From Silvibacterium bohemicum (GTDB lineage Bacteria > Acidobacteriota > Terriglobia > Terriglobales > Acidobacteriaceae), in assembly GCF_001006305.1 (NCBI RefSeq), contig NZ_LBHJ01000004.1, positions 496,001 through 560,000 on the forward strand: 64,000 nucleotides of DNA, given 5' to 3'. The first letter of the stretch is position 1. Each line of letters opens with the position of its first letter. A program made the translations under genes and the position numbers. Shown here one piece after another: positions 35,390 through 43,828 of this stretch. The notes under the pieces were generated by a model that had not been told where the DNA came from, searched no databases, and saw only the letters and a list, made by a program, of their open reading frames with translations.

Positions 35390-37087
35390 CTACTTCAGCT
35401 GGACCTGCACCGCATCCTTGATCTGAATGTCTTTGCTGTGCGCAGGCACGCTGACCTTCAGGCCGTCCGGTAGATAGTGGCCGATCACTTCGGGACGAGC
35501 CCAGTCCAAGGTCCATCCATCGGCGATCGCTACTACCGTGTATTCGCCGGGGATCACCCGTTTGAGGGCGAAGCTGCCGTCTGAGTCGCTCTGATCGCGA
35601 CGAAACAGCTCTCGACTGCCACCGGGATTCACCGGAACCAGCAGGATCATCACGCCAGCCGCCGGTTTGCCGTCGGCCTTCGCAAAACCAGTCACCGTCG
35701 CCGAGCTTTCTACCAGGGTGGCCGCGAGGGTTACCGGCGCGTTTCCTACCTTCAGCATGTGCTTGTCCATCGTCGCGCCTGAGGCTGTTGCCTGGCTGAT
35801 CGCCACAGCCGCATCGCTTGCGGTAGGTATCACTTCATACGTACCCGGACGAACGTTGCGAATCTCGAACCCACCATCTTTGTCGACACGAGCGCTGCTG
35901 CTAGCTTCGCCCTGCTGAGGTGTGAGGGCGATACTGAGTCCAGGTGGAAGATTTCCTCCGCCTGCCATGGCGACCTTGCCGGTTACATTGACCAGAGTTT
36001 CTCCGCCGCCGACGTCGACGACCTGATGACCGGAGGATGCATCCACGCTCATGAGGCGCCCGGCTTCGCCGCGCGGCGACTGGACTTCCAACTCGTAGTG
36101 ACCGGGAGCGACGCCACTCAGCTCAACGGTCGTCATGCCCGGTGCTGTCTTGCCGTCACCGCGAGGCATGTACGTGGTGCCCTGCATACCGCCAGCTTCC
36201 ATCGATCCGAATACGTCCTGGTGGAGCTGCATCATCGGGTACGGCCCTCGCTCCGGACTCGGGATCTGAAAAGATATATGCACTGCCGGCACCGCATGCA
36301 GGGTGAAGTTCACCGGAATGCGATCGCCGGCTTTCACCGGGATGGGTGTCGCCGAATCCGAATCGGTCACGTCGGCATAAAATGTCGTGGCGTAGGCTAC
36401 ATCGAGCGGCGATCGCGACTTCTCCCCGGAGGTATCGTTTTCCTGACCTATCAATGTTCGTGATCCCACGGCGTACCACGGTTGCGCTGTGACTGCGATG
36501 TAGTAGTTTCCAGGCGCGAGGCGAGGAAATTCATAGTTGCCCAAATCATCGGAGACGACTGCGCTTGCGCGCACGATTTTCCCCGTACCGCTTCGTTCAT
36601 CCTGGCGATAGAGGGACACACGCGCCTGCTGCACTGGATCGCCGGAGTCATCGGCGACGACTCCGTAGAGAACCGCCAGAGGCTGGACCGTAAATCTCAG
36701 GCCGGTCGAAACCAGCCCTTCACCCGTAACGATCGCTGTCGAGAAGCCGTCGTGCTCGTCGAAGGCAGCGGCCAGATAGCCACGATGCGTGGCGCGTAGG
36801 GAGTACTTTCCGTCCGCCAGGCGCGGGAAGAGAAATCGCCCGTCCGCATTCGTGTTTGTTTCCGCAACCAGCGTGTCTGTTTTGGAATCGTTCAGCGTCA
36901 CGTCAGCGCCTTCGAGCGGCTGTCCACTCGCGGCGCTAAGAACGGTTCCGCTGATGATGCGGCCTTCGTTCGAGGTGGGCGCCGTCTGCGCCGAGATGGA
37001 AACGTGCTCCGCGCATACGGCCCACAATGCGAAGACGCATCCGACGAGCAAGAAACGTTGCTTCAGCGATCGAGTCCGGCAGATCAT
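35390..37087 (-). CDS. Secreted protein with carboxypeptidase-regulatory-like repeats
   Basis: A 565-residue exported protein. A signal peptide (FLLVGCVFALWAVCAEHVS region) precedes a series of beta-sandwich CarboxypepD_reg/Cna-B-like modules, recognisable by repeated G-x-V/I...G.P..GA.V.L and DG.F.F..L.DG.Y patterns. Examples are VLSAASGQPLEGADVTL...DGRFLFPRLADGKYSLRA, then GVVADDSGDPVQQARVSLY...YEFPRLAPGNYYIAV, and a final one near residue 500. No catalytic residues are visible. The start overlaps the stop of the upstream homologue (ATGA), so they are coupled. Role unknown; surface or periplasmic carbohydrate or protein binding is a guess. Confidence 0.75.
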   Translation of the reverse strand: MICRTRSLKQRFLLVGCVFALWAVCAEHVSISAQTAPTSNEGRIISGTVLSAASGQPLEGADVTLNDSKTDTLVAETNTNADGRFLFPRLADGKYSLRATHRGYLAAAFDEHDGFSTAIVTGEGLVSTGLRFTVQPLAVLYGVVADDSGDPVQQARVSLYRQDERSGTGKIVRASAVVSDDLGNYEFPRLAPGNYYIAVTAQPWYAVGSRTLIGQENDTSGEKSRSPLDVAYATTFYADVTDSDSATPIPVKAGDRIPVNFTLHAVPAVHISFQIPSPERGPYPMMQLHQDVFGSMEAGGMQGTTYMPRGDGKTAPGMTTVELSGVAPGHYELEVQSPRGEAGRLMSVDASSGHQVVDVGGGETLVNVTGKVAMAGGGNLPPGLSIALTPQQGEASSSARVDKDGGFEIRNVRPGTYEVIPTASDAAVAISQATASGATMDKHMLKVGNAPVTLAATLVESSATVTGFAKADGKPAAGVMILLVPVNPGGSRELFRRDQSDSDGSFALKRVIPGEYTVVAIADGWTLDWARPEVIGHYLPDGLKVSVPAHSKDIQIKDAVQVQLK

Positions 37088-38748
37088 TCTGGAGTCGAGA
37101 CCTCGCCGCCTGTTTGAATCACATCGAGTTGCACGTTCACCGTGCCGTTGGCTTCTACGGTAACGGTCGGTCCCTTGCCGGTGTATTGCGCAAGACTTTC
37201 CGTATCGTTCGCATCAATCTCCCTGGACTGATCGAGAGCAATCACATGATAGGAACCCGGAGCGAGATTGGTCATCGTGAACTGGCCGCCAGCCTGCGTC
37301 GTGCTCTGCGGCACCTGCGATGTAGTCGGGAAAAGCGGGATGGCATAGATATAGATTCTGGATATCTCGCCCGACGAAGTTGATGCCGCCGCCGTGGAAG
37401 ATTGATTGAGCTGGCCCTTGAGTGTGCCAAAATCATTGCGAATCGTGATCTCGATTGGAGCCGTCGTGTTGCCCGGCCCGATAACCAGCGGCTCACGCGT
37501 CAGGTCAGTACCTCCACAGGTGATCGAGCTGACATAGCCCTGAAACGGATATGTCTCAACCCAGTAGCGTCCCGGCGACACGTTTTCCAACTCGAAAAGC
37601 GAGCTGTCGTTCGATCCCTGCTGATGCCGCAGTCCACTTCCCGTCTGGTTTTCGAATGCATCGGCCGGAGACAACGTGAGGTTGATCCCTGCCGACAAAT
37701 CAATCTGCGATCCCGCGGCAATAATCACCTGAGGCTGATTATTGCCACCTTCGCTATCCTTGCGGATAACCACCGGGATGGCGTGCAGCGGCAACAGGGT
37801 CATGGTCAATCCTGAAACCGGACCGCCTGCGACCGTGAAGTCGACGCGTCCATACATCTGGGACTCGCCGAAAGTATGGGTCTCGGCATAATAATGTCCG
37901 TTCGGTAAATTGATCTCCGCTGTGCCGCGCTGCGGGTCCCATCGCGTCCCGGCCTCCAGAATGCGGCCGCTCGAATCGTGAATCTGAACCTCCGCACCTC
38001 CTGCGCGCCCTTCGGCACGTTGAGGCATGGCAATACTCACCGGATAAAACGGCTGGCGGGTCAGCGTGAAATCCGCCTGCGCCTGCTGGCCAGGTGAGAC
38101 CGCGATCATGCCGGCTGCGGAAAAATCCGCGACACTCGGATAAAAGACCGAGGCATAGCCGTATCCAACCGAACCCGGCGCGATGCGTCCCATGCGAGCA
38201 TGCGCCGGCATGCTGTAAATGAGGTAAGAGCCCGGCGCTTCGAGACTCGCCAGGCGAAATGCTCCTTCGCTGTTGGTCATGGCCATAGTCTGCATCGTCC
38301 AAGCCACGCGACCGTTGACTGCGCGCTTACGATACGCCATGATGCGGATGCCGTCCGCCTCGTCTCCGGTCGAGAGCGTGACATGGCCGGTGATGATGGC
38401 TTCGGGAGTCAAGCTGAACGTAAGATCCGGCATATTCGCGGCAACATTGACGGAGTTCATCATCCCTCTCCTACGGGCTGTGTAGCCAGGACGGCGCAGG
38501 TTGATCTGGACTTGACCCGCGGGAAGATTCAGCTCGAAATGCCCGTCATTGTCGGTGAGCACCGCATCCGCATTCGCATACACGAGGACTCGTGCAATGG
38601 GCTGATGAGTCACGTTATTGAGCACGACGCCCCGTACCGGATAGGTCGCAGCAGCGTCTTGCGCCGCACAGCGAAAGGTCGCAGCGCCGAGCGCACAAGC
38701 CACCACTGCAACGTAGAGAGCAAGACTCCTCTTGGGCAGAATGAGCAC
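37084..38748 (-). CDS. Secreted protein with carboxypeptidase-regulatory-like repeats (upstream partner)
   Basis: A 554-residue exported protein with signal peptide SLALYVAVVACALGAATF and the same general module type as the downstream gene: VRGVVLNNVTHQPIARVLVY..DNDGHFELNLPAGQVQINL, then a middle section with EAIITGHVTLSTGDEADGIRIM, and a final GQFTMTNLAPGSYHVIAL. The sequence is clearly diverged from its neighbour. The 4-nt stop/start overlap argues that both proteins are needed together. The 220 nt upstream contain no obvious promoter. The genes lie next to the padR-ADOP pair but in a separate transcription unit. Confidence 0.75.
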   Translation of the reverse strand: MLILPKRSLALYVAVVACALGAATFRCAAQDAAATYPVRGVVLNNVTHQPIARVLVYANADAVLTDNDGHFELNLPAGQVQINLRRPGYTARRRGMMNSVNVAANMPDLTFSLTPEAIITGHVTLSTGDEADGIRIMAYRKRAVNGRVAWTMQTMAMTNSEGAFRLASLEAPGSYLIYSMPAHARMGRIAPGSVGYGYASVFYPSVADFSAAGMIAVSPGQQAQADFTLTRQPFYPVSIAMPQRAEGRAGGAEVQIHDSSGRILEAGTRWDPQRGTAEINLPNGHYYAETHTFGESQMYGRVDFTVAGGPVSGLTMTLLPLHAIPVVIRKDSEGGNNQPQVIIAAGSQIDLSAGINLTLSPADAFENQTGSGLRHQQGSNDSSLFELENVSPGRYWVETYPFQGYVSSITCGGTDLTREPLVIGPGNTTAPIEITIRNDFGTLKGQLNQSSTAAASTSSGEISRIYIYAIPLFPTTSQVPQSTTQAGGQFTMTNLAPGSYHVIALDQSREIDANDTESLAQYTGKGPTVTVEANGTVNVQLDVIQTGGEVSTPE

Positions 38749-38968
38749 GGGAGCAGACCTTTGCCGCCATTCTCAGCTATCTCACTGAAAATTCAAACTG
38801 TAAGTTTTGTGAAATCTGTGGCCGCACAGGTTGGACGGACGTTTGTCAAAATCGGAGACACAATCAGAGAGAAAAACTTAAGGAAGAGGGTCGAGGGGGT
38901 CATCCCTCAGGTTCGGTCGCGAAGGCAAAGACTGCAGGAAGAAGCAACTCCTGGACTAACCGAGAAGA

Positions 38969-40147
38969 TTAACCGAGGAACGCCGGTTCGGGCATGTCCT
39001 GTTCTTCGCCGAAAGTGAGCGGCGACACGGACGCGTCCGCGTCATCCGCCGTCGACTGCCGATCCTCGAAGAACCGCTCGACCACTCCCAGAACGGCCTC
39101 GCTGGTCTTCGACATGTAGATCGCCTTGCGCAGCGCAGCGCCGCCCGGCACGCCATGCGTGAACCAGGTGGCAAATTGTTTCATCTTGCCTTGGACTTCG
39201 GGATACTCCGCCGCCACCAGCATCTCGAAATACGTGCGAATCATCCGATAGCGATCCATCTCGGTCGGCTGGTCGTAGCGACCGGTTGCGGTGTACTGCG
39301 CAATCTGGCGGAAGATCCACGGATTGGCCGGCGCGGCGCGTCCGATCATCACCGCATCGCAATGAGTCTCTGCCACCAGCGCGCAGGCGTCTTCCGGCGT
39401 GCGGATGTCGCCATTGCCGATGACCGGAATGGCGACCGCATCTTTTACTGCCCCGATCCACTCCCAGCGCGCCTGGCCTGAGTAGCCCTGCTCACGCGTG
39501 CGGGCATGCAGCGCGACGGCGTTGAGTCCCGATTCCTGAGCCAGCTTCGCGAGTTCGACACAGATGATGTGCTGATCGCTCCATCCCAGGCGAAACTTCA
39601 CCGTGAACGGAATCGAAACCGCAGCACGCACCTCGGCAAAAATTTTGGCAATCAGCGGAAGATCGCGCAGCAGGCCGCTGCCTCCATTGCAGGAGACCAC
39701 GCGCTTCGCCGGGCAGCCAAGGTTCAGATCTACCATGTCGAAGCCGGTGTCCTGGACAATCTTTGCCGCATCCGCCAGTGTGGCCGGATTCGACCCGAAG
39801 AGCTGCGCCGAGATCGGATGCTCGTCGTCGTAATAGGTGAGATACCGCTTCCGCTTCGATTCGCGCATGCGGGCGAGGCCGTCGGCCGAGGTGAACTCGG
39901 TCATAATGAGGCCGCAGCCCGACTGCTGATTGGAAGTCTCGGAGTCTACCGAGGCGGGAGTTTCGGCGTCACCGCTGAAGATGCTGGCATTCTTGATAAA
40001 CCGCCGGAAGATGGTATCCGTGACTCCGGCCATGGGCGCTAGCACCGTCGCCGGAGCCACCTGCACTCCGCCGATCGAGACAGACGCCGGCACACGCGCG
40101 CCCGTAGGCATCGCATGCTCGACCGGGTTGTCCCAATGCTTCTTCAT
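38969..40147 (-). CDS. dusB: tRNA-dihydrouridine synthase
   Basis: A 392-residue FMN enzyme that reduces uridine in the tRNA D-loop. VLAPMAGVTDTIFRRF opens the TIM barrel. VDLNLGCPAKRVVSCNGGSG carries the catalytic Cys in the GCP motif. LHARTREQGYSGQARW and IPVIGNGDIRTPEDA with DAVMIGRAAPANPWIF are FMN-binding signatures. An insertion around residues 55-75 (ETPASVDSETSNQQSG) is unusual, and the C-terminus adds about 25 residues after the helical domain. The start at 40147 is ATG with GAAGAG upstream; GTG at 40162 is possible. Confidence 0.92.
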   Translation of the reverse strand: MKKHWDNPVEHAMPTGARVPASVSIGGVQVAPATVLAPMAGVTDTIFRRFIKNASIFSGDAETPASVDSETSNQQSGCGLIMTEFTSADGLARMRESKRKRYLTYYDDEHPISAQLFGSNPATLADAAKIVQDTGFDMVDLNLGCPAKRVVSCNGGSGLLRDLPLIAKIFAEVRAAVSIPFTVKFRLGWSDQHIICVELAKLAQESGLNAVALHARTREQGYSGQARWEWIGAVKDAVAIPVIGNGDIRTPEDACALVAETHCDAVMIGRAAPANPWIFRQIAQYTATGRYDQPTEMDRYRMIRTYFEMLVAAEYPEVQGKMKQFATWFTHGVPGGAALRKAIYMSKTSEAVLGVVERFFEDRQSTADDADASVSPLTFGEEQDMPEPAFLG

Positions 40148-40180
40148 AAACTGTCTCTTCACACCACCAAACGAAAGCCG

Positions 40181-40717
40181 TCAGGCCCGAACTTCCCAGT
40201 CAGCAGTATGCTCGGCGACATATTGATCAGCTAACTCAACAATTTCCTTTGAAGAACGGAATCGTTCGGGTTTCACGAGCACATTGACAGTCGGTTCATT
40301 CTCTATCGCATTGAGCGAAAGAATTCCAATGCGCCCAACGCCATCCATGGCAAGAGCGCGCTGGGCTGTACTTGCCGGCGGTGAATATAAGGCATCGACA
40401 GTATCGGAGTCGTAAACCGCCACATAGCGGAACTGGCAAGGAAGCGATCGCAGCTCTTCTATAGACCCACCCACGAGCTCATCCAGGCCCCGAGGAGGCG
40501 GCGTTCCTTTAATCCCAAACGACTGATTGACTCGCTCGACAAAGAGCACGGCATGAACGTCGCCAACACCCGCACGATCAATTGCTAGCACGGGAATGGG
40601 GATACCCCTCCATTGCGCATCGAAATATATCTTAGGAACAAGGAGTTTCTGAATGAAGTAGTCGAGCAGGGCATTCTTGGCTCTTCCGAATTGCTGAATG
40701 TTATTAGTCGGCCCCAT
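40181..40717 (-). CDS. Unknown protein paired with HEPN-like gene
   Basis: A 178-residue soluble protein of unrecognised family. Visible features are an N-terminal helix (NALLDYFIQKLLVPKIYF), a mixed beta region IPVLAIDRAGVGDVHAVLFVERV, a Pro/Gly loop (KGTPPPRGL), and a strand-rich C-terminal half with YVAVYDSDTVDALY and GRIGILSLNAIENEPTVNV. The ID...DVHAVLFVE pattern could fit a nuclease-like alpha/beta core, but no catalytic set is convincing. Its start overlaps the end of the HEPN-like gene by 14 nt, so both are made together. It ends just before dusB. Confidence 0.55.
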   Translation of the reverse strand: MGPTNNIQQFGRAKNALLDYFIQKLLVPKIYFDAQWRGIPIPVLAIDRAGVGDVHAVLFVERVNQSFGIKGTPPPRGLDELVGGSIEELRSLPCQFRYVAVYDSDTVDALYSPPASTAQRALAMDGVGRIGILSLNAIENEPTVNVLVKPERFRSSKEIVELADQYVAEHTADWEVRA

Positions 40718-41129
40718 CGCGCCACCCCTCGATCTTCAGATCCGCCCCTGTAATCTCCGCCCACGCAGCAAAACGTTCGGCCCGGTCGGTGAGTGCTTTA
40801 AATTTTTCCTGAGCGACCCTTTTGGACCCGTATGCAATCGCGTTTTTGTCGCCTATCAGATCGCTCAGCCTCTTGAGACCATCCAGTTTCGGATACCGCT
40901 TATCTCTCAGGAGCTGCTCGAGCCTCGACACCGCTTCTCGGTGGTCGTCGGCTGACACATTATCATCTCCAAGACCGGTCCTCAGAGCGTCGCAATAAGA
41001 AACTGCCCCGTGGACCGCCAGCAACGCTGAAGAATAGCCGTAAGCGATGCAATCATCTCGAAGCAGCTTCATGCCCTCAAGAAAGTCTTTTGCGCGTTTT
41101 AGGTACAACTGAACCTGCACGTCCGACAT
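40704..41129 (-). CDS. HEPN-like helical protein
   Basis: A 141-residue all-helical protein. The helix YLKRAKDFLEGMKLLRDDCIAYGYSSALLAVHGAVSYCDAL followed by a second long helix pair matches the HEPN architecture. In RNase-type HEPN toxins the last motif is R-x4-6-H (RN..IAHG); here the corresponding site reads KNAIAYG (residues 95-101), so the catalytic Arg and His are both replaced. ATG 41129 is preferred over the ATG at 41174 because it starts directly at the conserved helix. The overlapping downstream gene is its probable partner. A toxin/antitoxin-like or defence role is only a hypothesis. Confidence 0.55.
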   Translation of the reverse strand: MSDVQVQLYLKRAKDFLEGMKLLRDDCIAYGYSSALLAVHGAVSYCDALRTGLGDDNVSADDHREAVSRLEQLLRDKRYPKLDGLKRLSDLIGDKNAIAYGSKRVAQEKFKALTDRAERFAAWAEITGADLKIEGWRDGAD

Positions 41130-41157
41130 GGCCGCATTCTCGCACAAGATGCCACGA

Positions 41158-41185
41158 ACGAAAGCCCCCGCCACAGCGGAGGCTT
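41158..41185 (-). terminator. Probable terminator of rpmE
   Basis: On the minus strand a 10-bp stem (AAGCCTCCGC / GCGGGGGCTT, one G-U pair) with a 4-nt loop lies 25 nt past the rpmE stop and is followed by a short T-rich stretch. Confidence 0.55.
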
Positions 41186-41210
41186 CGTCGATTCGACTGG
41201 CAGCTTGGTC

Positions 41211-41432
41211 TTACTTGGCTGCGGGCTCCGCCTTGGCGTACTTGCGGCGGAAGCGCTCGACACGGCCTGCGGTATCCACCAGCTTCTGCTTACCCGTAAA
41301 GAACGGGTGGCAGCTGGAACAAATTTCAACGTGGATGTCGCCCTTATGGGTCGAGCGAGTCGCGAAGTTCGAGCCACAAGCGCACATGACGCGAATTTCG
41401 TTATAGTTCGGATGAATTCCTGCTTTAGGCAT
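41211..41432 (-). CDS. rpmE: 50S ribosomal protein L31 (zinc-binding type)
   Basis: Ribosomal protein bL31, 73 residues. It begins [20 protein letters not shown] and carries the four-cysteine zinc site in CACG and [24 protein letters not shown], so it is the zinc-containing (C+) form. Length is normal. It is transcribed alone, with a probable terminator behind it. The SD is weak. Confidence 0.96.
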   Translation of the reverse strand: MPKAGIHPNYNEIRVMCACGSNFATRSTHKGDIHVEICSSCHPFFTGKQKLVDTAGRVERFRRKYAKAEPAAK

Positions 41433-41630
41433 GATTCTGTTTGGACCTTTCCAACAATCCTTTTATTTTAGGCTGTTTCGACTTCGGCTGCAAGATTGGA
41501 TGTGCGGTCGCTTATGAAGATTCAAACTGTCCCCAGCTGCAAATAAGGATCGCATTCGTGACAAACCCCTTGGAACTCGCGATTTCCGATATTCTGCGGT
41601 ACTCTCCGGGAGTACAAAGGGCGACCAATC

Positions 41631-42704
41631 GTGAAAACTCTCCTGCTGACTCTCGGTCTTCTTCCCTCTCTGGCCATCGCGCAAACCGCAGCGCCGGCCA
41701 TTTCTCCGACTACCGCCCAGACCGCCGCGCAATCCGATACCAGTTACATCGACGCCGATGGCGCCGCGCACATTACACGGGTCATTCCGGTGCCGAAGAC
41801 CCTCAGCCCGGAGGCACAAAAGCTGCTATCGCGGCAGACTTCCGATGCGCCCCGGCCGCAACCCCTGGCCGAACGCCGCAGCGGAACTGATGCCTGGCAG
41901 GCTCGCGCCGGAGCTGCATCCAAGGCGGTCTATCCAGTCAGCATAGAGAAGAGCGCCGTCGCCGGCGTTCCGGTATTGCTGGTCACGCCACCGGTTATCG
42001 GTCCCGGCAAGAGCGACCGCGTGCTCATCTGCGTGCATGGCGGAGGGTTCAACTCTGACTCCGGTTCGCTGACCGAGAGCATTCCCATCGCCAGCCTCAC
42101 GCAAACCAAAGTGGTTTCCGTTCTCTACCGCCTGGCGCCCGAGCATCCCTTTCCCGCGGCAGTAGACGACGCCGTTGCCGTCTATAAAGAGCTGCTCAAG
42201 ACCCACAAGCCGAAAAATATCGCGCTCTATGGAACCTCAGCCGGCGCCATTCTCACCGCCGAGACGACGGCCCGACTCAAACAGATAGGTCTGCCGCTGC
42301 CCGGCGCGCTGGGTGTCTTTTCCGGCATGGGCGATTTCAGTCAGGTCGGCGACTCGATCGCGATGTATGCGCTCAATGGCCTCGCCGGCCATCTCGATCC
42401 GCCTCAGCCAGGAACGAACGACAAGGAGTATGTCGGCTCGACCGATCCCCGCGACCCCGTTTTGTCGCCCCTCTACGCCGACGTGCATGGCTTTCCGCCC
42501 ACGCTATTCATCACCAGCGGACGCGACATTCTGCTCAGCGGAACCAGCATCCTGCAACGGCATTTTTATGAGTCGGGAGTCGACGCGCAGCTCATCGTCT
42601 TCGACGGCCTTTCGCACGCCTTCTGGAACGACGTTAGCCTGCCGGAATCGAAGGAGGCTTACAAGATCATGGCCGATTTTTTCGACAAGCATCTCGGCAG
42701 ATAA
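41631..42704 (+). CDS. Secreted alpha/beta-hydrolase, HSL-type esterase
   Basis: A 357-residue exported esterase-like protein. It uses a GTG start (41631) with AAAGGG 9 nt upstream and a signal peptide ending SLAIAQ. The oxyanion motif of the hormone-sensitive-lipase group is CVHGGGF, followed by SVLYRLAPEHPFPAAVDDA. The nucleophile is in YGTSAGA, the catalytic His in LSHAFW, and the Asp is probably in SGRDILLSG. It should hydrolyse short-chain esters or amides outside the cytoplasm; the substrate is unknown. Stands alone. Confidence 0.88.
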   Translation: MKTLLLTLGLLPSLAIAQTAAPAISPTTAQTAAQSDTSYIDADGAAHITRVIPVPKTLSPEAQKLLSRQTSDAPRPQPLAERRSGTDAWQARAGAASKAVYPVSIEKSAVAGVPVLLVTPPVIGPGKSDRVLICVHGGGFNSDSGSLTESIPIASLTQTKVVSVLYRLAPEHPFPAAVDDAVAVYKELLKTHKPKNIALYGTSAGAILTAETTARLKQIGLPLPGALGVFSGMGDFSQVGDSIAMYALNGLAGHLDPPQPGTNDKEYVGSTDPRDPVLSPLYADVHGFPPTLFITSGRDILLSGTSILQRHFYESGVDAQLIVFDGLSHAFWNDVSLPESKEAYKIMADFFDKHLGR

Positions 42705-42716
42705 GCCCAGCCAGAG

Positions 42717-42938
42717 TTACAAGTCTTCGGGACTCAGACCCGTATGTTTGGCGATTCGCGAGAGCATTTTGGGACCGAGCTCTTCATTGACGTTCCGCAA
42801 GCGCACGCAGCGCGATTGCGGAACTGCAGCCAATGCGATTTCCCTGGTTTCACCATAGGCCATCGCTCCTGGGAGGTTGGTGATTTCCGCAATCCAGCGT
42901 CCATCCTCTTCGCGGTCGAACGCGACTTCAAATCGCAT
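42717..42938 (-). pseudogene. Decayed HicB/HicA toxin-antitoxin remnant
   Basis: The 73-residue frame starts like a HicB antitoxin (MRFEVAFDREEDGRWIAEI, TNLPGAMAYGETREIALA) but ends like a HicA toxin (EELGPKMLSRIAKHTGLSPED). Between them HicB-like sequence can be found in another frame: AIALRALAERQ, beginning 1 nt out of phase. So a frameshift hit hicB, and a deletion removed the rest of hicB and most of hicA. The HicA catalytic His region (SHKTL-type) is missing. It is probably not functional as a toxin or antitoxin, though a short fused peptide could still be made. Family assignment rests on memory of HicA/HicB signatures. Confidence 0.65.
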
Positions 42939-43036
42939 GACAGCTCCGTGTTTGCATTTTATATGTTCTGCACACACACTTCTGATTTTCCACGACCGCC
43001 CTACCGCGGATCGCTGCGATACTGGTAGAAGCCTTC

Positions 43037-43795
43037 ATGCCTCAGCCCTGCCCCAAATGCGATGGAATGGGAATGCGCGTCCAGCGCCGGCCTAACGGCC
43101 GCTTCGCCGCCGAGCCCTGCGAATGCCGTTTTGAGCAGCGACGGGCGACGCTAGTCGAGCGCGCCCACATCCCACGCCGCTACCAGCACTGCTCCTTCGA
43201 CAGCTACGAGGCCAGTTTTCCCGGGGCCGACCGTTCGCTCGCCGCCGCGCACCTTATGACGCGCCGCTTTGTCGATGGCTATCCCGCAACCACCGAAGGC
43301 CATGGGCTCCTGCTAACCGGCTCCATTGGCGTGGGCAAAACCCATCTCGCCGTCGGAATCCTGCAGTCCCTCATCGTGGAAAAAGGCGTTCACGGACTCT
43401 TCTGCGACTATCGTGAGCTGCTCAAGGAGATCCAGCATTCCTACAACCCGCAGGTGCTGACGACAGAGCTCGACATCCTGCGTCCAGTCTTCGACGCCGA
43501 GGTTCTGGTGCTCGATGAGCTCGGCGCATCGAAGCCCACGGAGTGGGTGTGGGATACGGTAGCGCATATTCTGAACACGCGCTACAACGACAAGCGCACC
43601 ACCATCATCACCACCAACTACGCCGACGCTCCTCCCGGCGGCGTGGCCACCAGCCCACAACGAGCCATGCGCGATGAAACCCTCGGCGACCGCATCGGCG
43701 AGCGCATGCGCTCTCGTTTAGCAGAGATGTGCGTAGTGGTAGAAATGCACGGAGCCGACTTCCGCCAGAAGGTCGGCAGAGCCCGCTTCGCGTAG
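43037..43795 (+). CDS. DnaC/IstB-like AAA+ ATPase with N-terminal zinc finger
   Basis: A 252-residue ATP-binding protein of the DnaC/DnaI/IstB helicase-loader group. Residues 1-35 carry two Cys pairs (CPKCDGMG and CECRFEQ), a zinc ribbon as in primosomal loaders. Walker A is LLTGSIGVGKTHLA and Walker B AEVLVLDELGA; sensor-1-like TTIITTNY follows. The C-terminal region has GERMRSRLAEMCVVVEM. No transposase is adjacent, so it is more likely a chromosomal replication helper than an IS21 accessory protein. Confidence 0.85.
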   Translation: MPQPCPKCDGMGMRVQRRPNGRFAAEPCECRFEQRRATLVERAHIPRRYQHCSFDSYEASFPGADRSLAAAHLMTRRFVDGYPATTEGHGLLLTGSIGVGKTHLAVGILQSLIVEKGVHGLFCDYRELLKEIQHSYNPQVLTTELDILRPVFDAEVLVLDELGASKPTEWVWDTVAHILNTRYNDKRTTIITTNYADAPPGGVATSPQRAMRDETLGDRIGERMRSRLAEMCVVVEMHGADFRQKVGRARFA

Positions 43796-43828
43796 TCAGC
43801 AAAGCAGTCTCCTACCCGCGTCACGCTC

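Noticed and set aside
43037-43795. DnaC/IstB-like ATPase as part of an IS21-type insertion sequence
   Set aside because: No transposase gene or terminal inverted repeats nearby, and an N-terminal zinc ribbon points to a helicase loader.
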